In this document: piece after piece, positions 27,951-35,854 of the stretch
How the letters are laid out: every line of letters starts with the position of its first letter
Numbering within the stretch: position 1 is the first letter of the stretch
From: a virus
Virus record (IMG/VR): IMGVR_UViG_3300021178_000029
Location: 1-35,854 of that record
DNA length: 35,854 bases
Reading direction: 5' to 3' (one strand)
Notes under the pieces: model-generated
What the model was told of the DNA's origin: nothing
Seen by the model: only the letters and a program-made list of their open reading frames with translations
Databases searched by the model: none
Made by a program: the position numbers and the translations under genes

Positions 27951-28925
27951 ATGAAGAAACTTGCGGGGGCTTTACTTATCGCGTGCGTGCTTCCAGCATA
28001 CGCGCAGGTAGCCGCGGAATCGGTAGACGAATGGACATTCTCGGGCGGCGCGGGATCTGGAAACGGAACTGTAGTCATCCCGGGAACCGGCACTGCGCCT
28101 GCACTGGCGTCCGTGACGATCGGGTTTCAGTACGGACAGCAAGGTGACACCCCGGGACTATCGTTCATCAAGGAGTACGGACAGAACTCGCTAACTGGGC
28201 GCTACGGCAATGGGCATAGCGTTACGTCGATCCCGACGCAGCCCGTGCTCTACACCACGATGCCAATTATCGAAATGTCCACCCAGACCACCACCTACAC
28301 GGATCCCGCAGGCAACGTTTTGCTGTCCGTGGCGGTCTATGTGACACCTGCGTCGGCTAATGGGACCTTCGTCACCTATGGCGTGAATGGACAACCGATC
28401 GACCCGGCTACCAACGCAGAGATCGTCAGCTGCAACACCACATACCAAGACAACAGCATGCCCAATCCGGACGGCTCGACGCTTGATGTGTTGAATACTT
28501 CGTATCAAGCGTGTGCGCCGAATGGCTGGTATTACAATTCGGCAAACACATCAACGCCGCTGTACCAAGACGTAGCCCAGGCAGTTGATGTGAATGGCAA
28601 CGCGGTCGTGTTCGTCCACTCTCTGACCGGGCAAGCTCGCAACAACTACACGCCCGAGTGCTGTCAGGTGGACAACTGGGATCTGTATACCATCGTTGTG
28701 AATGCCGATGGGACGACCACGCAGACGCTAGGAGCCACGCTGCCCTTCACTACCTACAATATCGAGAACCCGCTTGTGGAGTCTTGCCAGGCAGCCGGCT
28801 GCAAAGTATCGGGCGGCACATACTTCTACGTCCACTCGACGCTGCCTGTGATAGCTCCTCCGCCTCCTCCCCCGCCGCCCTGCACTGACGATTGCGGAGG
28901 AGACTCTAGAATACAAAGGCGCTAA
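27951..28925 (+). CDS. Secreted protein with proline-rich tail, unknown function
   Basis: 324 residues. The signal peptide MKKLAGALLIACVLPAYA is cleaved probably after residue 18. The body is Thr/Asn/Gly/Val-rich beta sequence with several Cys (CNTTYQ, CCQVDNW, CQAAGCK) that could form disulphides in the periplasm. Eight prolines then precede CTDDCGG near the C-terminus. GGGGAG precedes ATG 27951. It stands behind an intrinsic terminator without room for a usual promoter. Its composition is richer in G/C than the gene before it, so it may be a later addition. Its stop overlaps the stop of the opposing block by four bases. Confidence 0.7.
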   Translation: MKKLAGALLIACVLPAYAQVAAESVDEWTFSGGAGSGNGTVVIPGTGTAPALASVTIGFQYGQQGDTPGLSFIKEYGQNSLTGRYGNGHSVTSIPTQPVLYTTMPIIEMSTQTTTYTDPAGNVLLSVAVYVTPASANGTFVTYGVNGQPIDPATNAEIVSCNTTYQDNSMPNPDGSTLDVLNTSYQACAPNGWYYNSANTSTPLYQDVAQAVDVNGNAVVFVHSLTGQARNNYTPECCQVDNWDLYTIVVNADGTTTQTLGATLPFTTYNIENPLVESCQAAGCKVSGGTYFYVHSTLPVIAPPPPPPPPCTDDCGGDSRIQRR

Positions 28926-29431
28926 GGACCCTTGAACGGCTGGAAGCAGAACATAGGACGATCATCAGGCGTGTGCTTGGAATCGATGATGTCCTTAAGC
29001 TTCCAGCCGAATCTTAAGACATAGGGTAAGTGCCACTCGAAGTAGGCTTTGCCGCCAGTAAGCATACTTGCCGTGTAGATCCTAGCGGACGGCAAGGATT
29101 GCACCCAGGACGTGTTAGGCCAATCTGTAGGCCCAGGAATCATATGGAACAGGCCGTAGGATTGGTTCCTTAGGCCGAGCCAATACCAAGTCTTCACATA
29201 CCATCCTAGGTGCGTCCTCACCCAAGCTACAGAAGCCACATCTTTCTCACCCTGAGTAGGAATTAGGTCATCCCAGGTATTCAGAAAATATAGCCATGAA
29301 GGAAGAGAATTAGGACCGTCAGGAGTGGCCCAAATCAGGGCTACAGCCATCGCAAACGGGCATATGGCTGTCATGACAAGCATGAGCAGGAAAAGAGCAC
29401 TCCAGCGGGCTATAGTGGCTGCTACGGTCAT
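28922..29431 (-). CDS. Membrane-anchored hypothetical protein after the spanins
   Basis: 169 residues. A hydrophobic N-terminal segment (ALFLLMLVMTAICPFAMAVALIW, residues about 12-34) is followed by an aromatic soluble part: LGWYVKTWYWLGLRNQSYGL and RFGWKLKDI. The form WYWLGLRNQ-YG ... GWKL recurs in phage proteins of unknown function near lysis genes. Its start overlaps the i-spanin stop. Last gene of the leftward block. Confidence 0.65.
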   Translation of the reverse strand: MTVAATIARWSALFLLMLVMTAICPFAMAVALIWATPDGPNSLPSWLYFLNTWDDLIPTQGEKDVASVAWVRTHLGWYVKTWYWLGLRNQSYGLFHMIPGPTDWPNTSWVQSLPSARIYTASMLTGGKAYFEWHLPYVLRFGWKLKDIIDSKHTPDDRPMFCFQPFKGP

Positions 29432-29925
29432 TTCTGTTCCCCTATCACTGTGGCTGCCCAGGCTTCGGCAGCACGGAGCTTGACGGCACAGCTAGCGGCG
29501 TCTTGGCTAGGTTCTGCACCTCCAATTGCCAGCGACCCGGCCAAGCTTCCCAGCTCGATAACTCTGGGGTCGGGAGGGGATACGGGAACGGAGGAGCTTT
29601 GGGGCAATCCTGCAGGGTTAGGCTTGGCGGCATAGATGGCGATTGCGTCGCGCATCCGCTTAAGACTGTCGCTAGCATCAGCATTGGCAGCGGCAAGAGC
29701 CTGTACGCGTTTCTGGTAGTCATAAACTACTCCTTGCTCGTGGGCATTGGCAACGTCTTGGACTCCTGATACTGCGGCTTTGAAGCTTGCTTCTTTCTTT
29801 GATGCATCCAGCTGCATAGCCTCTTTATCTGCTTGGCAAGCGGTATTGGCGACGTGTTGCCCATAAAAGAATGCTGCCACAGATAGAAGAAGTCCACCAA
29901 GAGCGCTAATGAGAGTCAGATTCAT
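29428..29925 (-). CDS. Rz-like inner-membrane spanin
   Basis: 165 residues. The N-terminal membrane anchor (LISALGGLLLSVAAFFYGQHVA, residues 4-25) is followed by a long charged helical periplasmic part (ADKEAMQLDASKKEASFKAAV ... RVQALAAANADASDSLKRMRDA) and a C-terminal part rich in Pro/Ser/Ala. This is the i-spanin architecture; with the embedded o-spanin it fuses inner and outer membranes at lysis. The start overlaps the holin candidate. Confidence 0.8.
   Translation of the reverse strand: MNLTLISALGGLLLSVAAFFYGQHVANTACQADKEAMQLDASKKEASFKAAVSGVQDVANAHEQGVVYDYQKRVQALAAANADASDSLKRMRDAIAIYAAKPNPAGLPQSSSVPVSPPDPRVIELGSLAGSLAIGGAEPSQDAASCAVKLRAAEAWAATVIGEQK
29445..29723 (-). CDS. Rz1-like outer-membrane lipoprotein spanin, embedded in Rz
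   Basis: 92 residues entirely inside the Rz-like gene in another frame. Signal sequence with lipobox LSGC (Cys24) and a Pro-rich mature part (PSMPPSLTLQDCPKAPPFPYP). Length, lipobox and embedding match Rz1 proteins. The lipoprotein signal is good evidence for a Gram-negative host. Confidence 0.85.
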   Translation of the reverse strand: MTTRNAYRLLPLPMLMLATVLSGCATQSPSMPPSLTLQDCPKAPPFPYPLPTPELSSWEAWPGRWQLEVQNLAKTPLAVPSSSVLPKPGQPQ

Positions 29926-30124
29926 GATTCCCCATCTTTGACCTCAGGAATTCCCGGAACATAGCACGCCCCATATGGTAAGTCCCATACATGGTCGTAT
30001 AGGCCACGAACGGCCAGGTAACAGTGAAATTGTGCACCACGACATAGACCAGAACGAAGGTAAGTGCCGACCCTCCAGCCAAAAGCTCCAGCGCTGAAAT
30101 TGCTCGAGCGATCAGGAGCCACAC
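29906..30124 (-). CDS. Holin candidate
   Basis: 72 residues from GTG 30124 (AAGGAG 11 bases upstream); an in-frame ATG at 30166 would add 14 residues. Hydrophobic segments near LLIARAISALELLAGGSALTF, VLVYVVVHNF and WPFVAYTTMYGTY give two or three membrane spans, with a charged tail (REFLRSKMGNHESD). It lies directly upstream of the spanin pair, the standard place for a holin. No sequence family recognised, so the role is inferred from topology and position. Confidence 0.6.
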   Translation of the reverse strand: MWLLIARAISALELLAGGSALTFVLVYVVVHNFTVTWPFVAYTTMYGTYHMGRAMFREFLRSKMGNHESDSH

Positions 30125-30270
30125 GCTTTCTGATGCTCCTTGAGCCAGTTCTGGTACGGGGACCACATGCCGCAGGTATTGGCATGCGGATTCTGCTTGC
30201 AGAGCGGACAGACAGGGTCGAGTTTCTTGGGATAGTCTCCAGGATTAGTTATTGGCCCCTGATTATTCAC
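30112..30270 (-). CDS. Small Cys-containing protein in lysis module
   Basis: 52 residues from GTG 30270, which overlaps the DUF5675-like stop (GTGA). VCPLCKQNPHANTCGMWSPYQ and a late KACG give a zinc-finger-like arrangement of four Cys and a His. It ends within the holin candidate. Short phage proteins of this type occur between tail and lysis genes; function unknown. Confidence 0.65.
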   Translation of the reverse strand: MNNQGPITNPGDYPKKLDPVCPLCKQNPHANTCGMWSPYQNWLKEHQKACGS

Positions 30271-30674
30271 TCGATTGTCACCTGTCCCGAAGTTACTCCG
30301 TCGAAATGTCCGGTAAAGAGCGTGTAGGCATCAACGCTATTAGATACATCCTTGACGGTTCCTAGCGTGCTTACATGCGTACCGCAGAGATAGCATCCTT
30401 CTGAATCTCGCTCAGGTAGATTCCCGGTGTGCGGCAACAGTATTCCTGTATGTCCAGGAACGTTCATAACCTCAAAGGTATAGAACGTCTGTCCGGTCTT
30501 CAGAGTGTGATTTCCGCGCACCAAGTCATACACACCAACAGGAGTCTTGGGGAGCCATGAGCCGTCTGTCTGTTGATAGGTATGGGTGGCGACATAGAAG
30601 AGTAATTCGTCTTCATCATAGAACTGATAGAAGGCGCCTTGATTATCGACCGATATCTTGCGGAGGTAAATCAT
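30267..30674 (-). CDS. DUF5675-like protein, possible cell-wall enzyme
   Basis: 135 residues. PVGVYDLVRG, the core FEVMNVPGHTGILLPHTGN (about 68-85), and RDSEGCYLCGTH (about 89-100) follow the DUF5675 family, common near phage lysis and tail genes. The spacing of His82-x-Gly84 and Gly93-Cys94 recalls the HxG ... GC arrangement of L,D-transpeptidase-type enzymes, but that is only a resemblance. No signal peptide. No other gene in the genome looks like an endolysin, so this is a candidate for wall-active function. Confidence 0.65.
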   Translation of the reverse strand: MIYLRKISVDNQGAFYQFYDEDELLFYVATHTYQQTDGSWLPKTPVGVYDLVRGNHTLKTGQTFYTFEVMNVPGHTGILLPHTGNLPERDSEGCYLCGTHVSTLGTVKDVSNSVDAYTLFTGHFDGVTSGQVTIE

Positions 30675-30772
30675 CGCGGAACTCCTGGAATAGGAAGTCT
30701 CCTGTCAATAGGAGGAATCCAAGGCCATTCTTCATCTTTAGATGACTGGAGGCACGACTTCGTAACTTCCAC
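30671..30772 (-). CDS. Possible very small ORF after tailspike
   Basis: 33 residues from GTG 30772 inside the end of the tailspike gene, stopping in an ATGA overlap with the DUF5675-like gene. Contains WPWIPPIDRRLPIPGVPR. The overlap and non-random composition are in favour; the GTG start without clear ribosome-binding site is against. Confidence 0.3.
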   Translation of the reverse strand: MEVTKSCLQSSKDEEWPWIPPIDRRLPIPGVPR

Positions 30773-32435
30773 TGATAATCTCCACAAAGCTGTTTGCACC
30801 CACAAAAGAAACCCCATCATATTTGAAAATAAACATTGTGGTAGCAGCCGAGTTTATCTTGGCCATCAAAGCTGTTCCTGTTGTAGTTTCCCATCCAGTG
30901 GCAGCCGCAGAGCAAGATGCTCCTGATGTAATAGGCAGGGTAGCACCAATGAAACTTCCCGCAGTTCCAACACTGTTGGCTGCCTGAAATGTAATGACAA
31001 TCGAGAAGTTGACAACATTTCCAGTGAGAATATAGCGCCCAGTTGCCGTTGGAGGACTTACTCCGAATGCTCCCGAGCCTGCGGTTAACACAGGAACATA
31101 GGAAGCCCATCTTCCGGTAACCCAAGTATCGCTATCCCACCATGAAACCTGTGCCCCACCATCTACAACAGGATCTGGCGTATTGTTCTCTTTGTTAAGA
31201 GATAGGATCTTGATATTACCTGGAGCTACTGCAAATCCTGCCCCTTTAGCATGAGCCGCCACCGTAGTATAAAGAACATGGAATAATTCGCTTCTGGTAG
31301 CCTGTGCTGCAGTAGCTCCACCATCCCATTCGATAGAATTGTTAGCCGTTCCCCCTCCTGTTTTGAAACATCGAACATTTATCCAAATATTCGAGTCCGC
31401 GTTAATTGACTGAATAGCCAAAGCATTTGAATGAACAATATCTATGATTTCGAATATATTGAAAGACGGATTGGCTCCAGAATCTCCATTGAGCACTAAT
31501 GAGATGCCGTTAACTCCCGATCCATTTGTCTGACTTCCCTTATATCGAATTTTGTTTATCTGGAAGTCGCGAGGATCCGAAGTGAGAGAAGCAACTACTC
31601 CGCAAGTAAGTCCGGCGGTCCCGGCATCCTTGACGCGTAATTCAAATTCGCCGCCCCGTATAGATTGAAGCAAAACCCCGTTAGCAATGGTTCCGCTATT
31701 GCAATCGAAACTCACCCCCAAAAGTCGGTTGCCTACTAAGTATTGCTGTGCTCCACTGGTAGGAGCTATCGTGAGCATGGTTCCAGAACTAGAGCTTCCT
31801 ATCCATTTTATGAAGGTCTGATCGGTTCCGGTTCCTCCGTTATGGAAGTCATCAGAACCAGCCCCAAGAATCCACACTCCGCTGCTATTGATTTGAGGAA
31901 GAGGGGCACTAATGTTGTAGACAGTGGAAGCCATCTTCCCAAACTGATTGGTGGATACAGTGTTAAGATAAGTTATCCATGCGCTTAAAGCTGTAGTATC
32001 GTCTCCTCCAGTTCCAACATTAGTTCCAAAATCTTCCGGTGTTATCCATTGGCGGCCTAACTCAATAGCTACCGTAGTTGTTACGGCTCCAGTACCTCCA
32101 GGCGTATATGAAACTTGTGTGGCATCATATTGCCCGACAATATTGTCATATGTGGGGCCTATTTGGACGCCATAAATATCTGTGATAATGAACTTGTATG
32201 AAATACCGCCGGTAAGCCAAATTTCAAAAGGTGCCATGCCAGCCGGGGTAAGTACGATAGGATTTGTATTGGCTACATTTCCTAAGGATGTTGTATAGGT
32301 TGCCGCTGGCGTAGTAGTGCCGGCCAAATAAGTATTTATGAATCCACCATTAGCAGGCAATCCAGCACCAGCAAGAGATGCCGGAGGATTCAGGAAAACA
32401 TCACCATTCCCAACCGGAGAAAGAAATACGCTCAT
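30738..32435 (-). CDS. Tailspike / tail fibre with beta-helix body
   Basis: 565 residues. The N-terminal domain (residues about 1-115: LPANGGFINTYLAGTTTPAATY ... EIWLTGGISYKFIITDIYG) is a virion-attachment domain seen in many phage tailspikes. A central part (from ITPEDFGTNVGTGGDDTTA to NIWINVRCFKTGG) shows the Asn/Gly/Ile-rich strand pattern of a right-handed beta-helix, as in pectate-lyase-like tailspikes. The C-terminal domain begins about WASYVPVLTAGSGAFG. It overlaps the other fibre gene (ATGA). It probably recognises or cleaves a surface polysaccharide; no catalytic residues are assigned. Confidence 0.75.
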   Translation of the reverse strand: MSVFLSPVGNGDVFLNPPASLAGAGLPANGGFINTYLAGTTTPAATYTTSLGNVANTNPIVLTPAGMAPFEIWLTGGISYKFIITDIYGVQIGPTYDNIVGQYDATQVSYTPGGTGAVTTTVAIELGRQWITPEDFGTNVGTGGDDTTALSAWITYLNTVSTNQFGKMASTVYNISAPLPQINSSGVWILGAGSDDFHNGGTGTDQTFIKWIGSSSSGTMLTIAPTSGAQQYLVGNRLLGVSFDCNSGTIANGVLLQSIRGGEFELRVKDAGTAGLTCGVVASLTSDPRDFQINKIRYKGSQTNGSGVNGISLVLNGDSGANPSFNIFEIIDIVHSNALAIQSINADSNIWINVRCFKTGGGTANNSIEWDGGATAAQATRSELFHVLYTTVAAHAKGAGFAVAPGNIKILSLNKENNTPDPVVDGGAQVSWWDSDTWVTGRWASYVPVLTAGSGAFGVSPPTATGRYILTGNVVNFSIVITFQAANSVGTAGSFIGATLPITSGASCSAAATGWETTTGTALMAKINSAATTMFIFKYDGVSFVGANSFVEIISGSYEVVPPVI

Positions 32436-33466
32436 GCTGTTCTAGCCACCAGATAACCGCAAAAACTTGTATCCCCTAGAGAAGCTCCAGAGACAAGAAT
32501 ATATGAGGCAGTGAATCCGGAATCGTTTCCGCAAAGCACGGTCTGTCCTGCAGTTAATGGGCATGTGGTAGATATTCCCCATCCTCCAACAACTCCCGCT
32601 GCTATGGTTACTGTATATCCTGCAACTCTAACAGAATTTGCAGTTATGGAGCTGCCAGCAATAATCCCCGCGCCTCCAGTATTGGACACAGCTAATGCGC
32701 AATCGAAGTGATACCATCCAGTGAAAGGTGCGGTGAATATTCCAGTGCTATTGCTGTAATTTGTTCCTCCTGTCTGGCTATCTATCACATCAAATATTGC
32801 GGTAGTACCAGTAGTTTGGTTGGATGATCTATGCGCCCTGAAAAATACCGTGTTATATGGAAGTATCTGCGGAACACTAGGATTGCTCTCCCCTAGCAAC
32901 CCAACCAGAGCTTGATTCAATCCGTTATCGAGTGCCTGTCCAGTATCCATCGTAAGCACAATGGTCGTGGATACACCGAACGTGCTTGTGAAGACTGTCC
33001 CATATACGGTGCCTGCTGTTACAGTAGCCTTTACTCTTCGCCCAGGCTGAAATGTCCCGGTCGTGTTTCCTGGGGTCGTGAAGGTAGTAGCGCTCGAGTA
33101 AGTAGGAACCGCGCCCGATGCTATCCACTCGGCGTTAGTGATCTGCGAGGAATCATTGATTCCGGAAACGTTATCGACAATCCATATCTGGAATCCGGTC
33201 GAGTCTGTAAGCTGGAACTTGTACGCCTGCCCAGACAGCAGCCAGATAGCCCCCGCAAAGCGGCCATCAGGCCCTAACTGCATCGTGGTAGAGTTCTGGA
33301 TAGATCCTAAATTGTTAGCAAACGTGGCAATAGGCGTAGAGGTTCCTGCCTGGAACGTGTTCAGGAATCCGCCATTTAGGGGCAGATTCGGAGGAAAATT
33401 AGCCCCGGCAGCACCGAAAAATTGCTCGAATTCGTTGCCAATTGGGCTAAGATTGTAGGTAGCCAT
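32432..33466 (-). CDS. Tail fibre with C1q-like C-terminal domain
   Basis: 344 residues. The N-terminal domain (LPLNGGFLNTFQAGTSTPIATF ... AIWLLSGQAYKFQLTDSTG) is related to that of the next fibre gene, so both attach to the tail in the same way. Residues about 205-344 (FFRAHRSSNQTTGTTAIFDV; GIFTAPFTGWYHFDCAL; GQTVLCG; FCGYLVA) follow the C1q/TNF-like jelly-roll pattern, a trimeric receptor-binding fold also used by phages. Probably the second host-recognition protein. Confidence 0.7.
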   Translation of the reverse strand: MATYNLSPIGNEFEQFFGAAGANFPPNLPLNGGFLNTFQAGTSTPIATFANNLGSIQNSTTMQLGPDGRFAGAIWLLSGQAYKFQLTDSTGFQIWIVDNVSGINDSSQITNAEWIASGAVPTYSSATTFTTPGNTTGTFQPGRRVKATVTAGTVYGTVFTSTFGVSTTIVLTMDTGQALDNGLNQALVGLLGESNPSVPQILPYNTVFFRAHRSSNQTTGTTAIFDVIDSQTGGTNYSNSTGIFTAPFTGWYHFDCALAVSNTGGAGIIAGSSITANSVRVAGYTVTIAAGVVGGWGISTTCPLTAGQTVLCGNDSGFTASYILVSGASLGDTSFCGYLVARTA

Positions 33467-33506
33467 GATTCAGATTCTTTTAGCTATAGCGGCCGTAAAA
33501 GCATGG

Positions 33507-35579
33507 TTATGGCTGCGCCGCAGGTACCGGACCTGGCCCTAGAGGCTTGATACGCTGCTGCATCTGTTTGCGGGCATAAGCAGCCTGCATCTTCTGGGAC
33601 ATTTGGCTCATTGCGGCTTCACCAGCCAATGCGCCTGAGCCAGCACCTAAAGGACCAGCCAACAAGCTTCCAGCTGCCCCTCCTGCCATACCTCCTAGCT
33701 TGGGCAATGCATAAACTAGACCGCGCTGCAGGAAGTTCTGGCTCTGTCCTGCGGCTCCTATATAACGTTTGTCCATTGCCGTAATTTTCCCTGCCTGATT
33801 CAGATCGCCGATCATATTCATGCCTTCTGGCGTAAATACTTGGGCCAAACGAGCATTATTGTTTTGCAGATATTTGGATACTCCAATGTCAGACCAGGAG
33901 CCTCCTACTGCTTTAGGAGTCCCGGCTTCTACAATTCTATTGGCATAATGACCAGCAATCTCCTGCAATGCCTGAGTACCTAGGGGCTGCAATCCTTCAG
34001 GCATATTGGAAAAAACATTCACCACATGCGCCAGCTGATCGGATGGAAGCCTAGCAACAGCATCAGGAATAGCTTCGAAATTCTTGGCGTCTGATAGACC
34101 TGCAATCCTTTCGAAAGCCGGATTCTGCAATTGTTGCGCTTGCAAGGTCCGGGCCGCTCGAGCCTGTTCGAATACATCCTTACCGGCTGCTTGTGTAACA
34201 TCAGTGTCGAGAGCGTTCTTAAGCTCTGTTATGAATCCTGATGTTTCCGGCTTCCAGCTTGAATTCATCCATTGCCGAAGTCTTTCGGCATTGTTGACGC
34301 TGGTAGATAAGATATTCCCTTGGGGATCAGCAATCCCTAGAGATTGCATTACCTTATCCAATTGCGCTTTGAACGCCAATCCCTGTGGAGTGCCAGAAAC
34401 CTTAGCCGGATCAGGAGCAATTTCTGCAAGACTATTCAGTTTTACTGGAGTATCACCCAAGGCAGTACGAGCGGCAGCATACTGACTGGCTACTTGATTA
34501 TCGTGCCATTGCTGAAGCCCAGCTCGAGCGGCATCAATGGTATCTCCTCTAGCATTTAGGCTTGCCTGATCCAGGCCAGCCGTACCGCCAGTGGCCTGCT
34601 GTATCTTGCTAGCGAATGCTGCATTAGCCGCAGTTTCAGAATCAATCTGCTGACGCATCATTTGCCCGGCTTCTGACAGGCTTTTGGCAGAATCGAAATC
34701 GAACATGGTGGCAGGACCATTGCCAGTAACAGCGCTTGTCCTAGCGCTCTGATGCCCGACTCTAGCCAGAATTGCCTCCCTCTGCGCCTGCAATGCGGGA
34801 CCTAGATCACCCGGAGCATGGTCTATTGCTTCTGGAATAGGAACAGATGGAGTTTCTACTGTTGGCTGAATTGATTTGGCAGCAAGAGCCACTTCAGGCG
34901 CGGAAGTACCTCCTACTACAGCCTGTCCTGTTGCCTGTGGGGCCTTAACGATCGAATCAGGAGCAAATCCTGCAACCGCAGGCTGCGGAATGGCTTCTGG
35001 CTCTGATGTCCCTCCGCTCATACGCTGGGCAAGCTTGGCAGCTGCTAATTGCGGGAGAGCCTGCAAAGTGGCGTCTACCGTTGAGGCTAACGTAGGGGAT
35101 CCGGTAATATCAAGAGTCTTCTGACCAGCACCGCTAGCAAAAGCTGAAATCTTCCCGCCTATCCAGTTCATGCCTTTCTGGATAGTTTGACCCGTGGTGG
35201 TTTCTGGCTCCCCATACAAGCCGCCTGCGGTAGAGACTTCTTGCTGTACCTTATTCGCCCATCGTTGCGCTCGATCCCAGTCGCCTCCAGGCAAAAAGCG
35301 CCCCGCATAACTGGCCGCTCCTCCTGCTAATTGCCCAGCAAAACCCAAGGCTCCGCTGGTAAGTGTCTCTCCAACACCTCCAGCAACGTCTAAAGCGCCA
35401 TGCAGGGCAAGCGCTGGCAGTGATGCTTGTCTGGGTGAATCCGGAACTACAATAGGAGTTCTAGGGCTTGCCTGGCGCGTGGCAGGATTTAGCGCCTGTT
35501 CGATCGGATCGGAAGACGATGAGGACGCCGCCGCCGAGGTTTGCGGTCGAAGCGCGAGTTCGATCGGATCATCATCCAT
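33507..35579 (-). CDS. Large ejection protein, gp16-like position
   Basis: 690 residues, Ala/Gln/Gly-rich. The N-terminus repeats DDPIELAL / SDPIEQALNP before a Pro-rich linker. Gly/Ala helices (GALDVAGGVGETLTSGALGFAGQLAGGAA) and a second hydrophobic Gly/Ala stretch near the C-terminus (LGGMAGGAAGSLLAGPLGAGSG) suggest membrane interaction. The end is basic (RKQMQQRIKPLG). It is the last of three ejection-type genes, as in the P22 order gp7-gp20-gp16. Its start overlaps the stop of the joint-spanning gene by eight bases. Assignment is by position and composition. Confidence 0.7.
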   Translation of the reverse strand: MDDDPIELALRPQTSAAASSSSSDPIEQALNPATRQASPRTPIVVPDSPRQASLPALALHGALDVAGGVGETLTSGALGFAGQLAGGAASYAGRFLPGGDWDRAQRWANKVQQEVSTAGGLYGEPETTTGQTIQKGMNWIGGKISAFASGAGQKTLDITGSPTLASTVDATLQALPQLAAAKLAQRMSGGTSEPEAIPQPAVAGFAPDSIVKAPQATGQAVVGGTSAPEVALAAKSIQPTVETPSVPIPEAIDHAPGDLGPALQAQREAILARVGHQSARTSAVTGNGPATMFDFDSAKSLSEAGQMMRQQIDSETAANAAFASKIQQATGGTAGLDQASLNARGDTIDAARAGLQQWHDNQVASQYAAARTALGDTPVKLNSLAEIAPDPAKVSGTPQGLAFKAQLDKVMQSLGIADPQGNILSTSVNNAERLRQWMNSSWKPETSGFITELKNALDTDVTQAAGKDVFEQARAARTLQAQQLQNPAFERIAGLSDAKNFEAIPDAVARLPSDQLAHVVNVFSNMPEGLQPLGTQALQEIAGHYANRIVEAGTPKAVGGSWSDIGVSKYLQNNNARLAQVFTPEGMNMIGDLNQAGKITAMDKRYIGAAGQSQNFLQRGLVYALPKLGGMAGGAAGSLLAGPLGAGSGALAGEAAMSQMSQKMQAAYARKQMQQRIKPLGPGPVPAAQP

Positions 35580-35854
35580 TTGGGGGCAAAAGGCCCTTCA
35601 GTAAATAGTCCCTGAGATTCAGATATTGCTGATGATCTTGCGGAGAAGCTCTAGCCGCAGTAGCAGCAAAATCAGCATTGTCTTTGTTCTTAAGATCGGC
35701 CATCAAACGGAAAGCAATCGGACTGGCATTATTGGTCCATGCCTGCTCGAACATTTGAGGATTGGCATAGGTAGCATTGGCTCCTTGCTTGGTCAGAAAG
35801 GCTCGAGAGGCGGAAGCATAGGCATGTGCTGCCTCATTAACCGAGGCACCAAAA
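35572..35854 (-). CDS. C-terminal part of the joint-spanning ejection protein
   Basis: The frame enters from the right edge and stops at 35572. The part from 35651 duplicates bases 1-204 of the window; only 35572-35650 is new and completes the gene described at 1-1436 (last 26 codons and stop). In this copy T at 35772 makes residue 439 Thr (ACC) instead of Ala (GCC), a population variant or sequencing error. Confidence 0.8.
   Translation of the reverse strand, partial: FGASVNEAAHAYASASRAFLTKQGANATYANPQMFEQAWTNNASPIAFRLMADLKNKDNADFAATAARASPQDHQQYLNLRDYLLKGLLPPNG
35651..35854. repeat. Terminal direct repeat, right copy
   Basis: Copy of bases 1-204 with a single substitution (35772). It marks the circular or terminally redundant joint, and lies within a coding sequence rather than in an intergenic end structure. 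Confidence 0.95.

Noticed and set aside
30738-33466. Diversity-generating retroelement acting on tail fibres
   Set aside because: No reverse transcriptase gene and no template/variable repeat pair was seen.

Overview
The window is the complete, or nearly complete, genome of a small double-stranded DNA tailed phage with a P22-like (podovirus) virion. The first 204 bases recur at positions 35651-35854 with one mismatch, so the natural unit is about 35.65 kb, circular or terminally redundant. The cut falls inside an ejection-protein gene that reads straight across the joint. The host is probably a Gram-negative proteobacterium: there is an embedded Rz/Rz1-type spanin pair with a lipoprotein signal, and several small accessory genes of types familiar from proteobacterial phages. 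No integrase, DNA polymerase or RNA polymerase was recognised, so the phage appears to use host replication and transcription machinery.

Layout. One very long leftward (minus) block starts at 24817, runs down to 1, wraps to 35650 and ends at 28922. Its order is: small HTH regulator and small early genes (24.8-19.4 kb), including a DnaT-like primosome-type protein, a structured noncoding stretch at 23.9-24.2 kb and a pentapeptide-repeat gene broken by a stop; a GroES-like co-chaperonin; packaging genes (putative small terminase, a small HTH protein, large terminase); a release-factor-like protein; an HNH/AP2 endonuclease; portal, scaffold and P22-type coat; a decoration-protein region holding a glycosyltransferase, a methyltransferase and an opposite-strand HNH gene; gp4-like and gp10-like tail-machine proteins; three ejection proteins spanning the joint; two tail fibre/tailspike proteins; and a lysis module (DUF5675-like protein, holin candidate, i-spanin with embedded o-spanin).

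A short rightward block (24884-28925) carries an ERF annealing protein, a Ref-like HNH nuclease, a RusA-like resolvase and small genes. It ends with two secreted proteins separated by a clear intrinsic terminator. The two blocks diverge from a 66-base region with overlapping promoters (24818-24883) and converge at 28922-28925 with overlapping stop codons. Most genes in both blocks overlap by a few bases (ATGA or TGATG), which indicates translational coupling.

Most unusual points: the roughly 330-base structured RNA candidate at 23905-24231; the opposite-strand HNH gene that fits exactly between two neighbours; a shared beta-rich module inserted in both the gp4-like and gp10-like proteins; two paralogous decoration proteins flanking sugar- and methyl-transferase genes; and a lysis cassette without a recognisable lysozyme.
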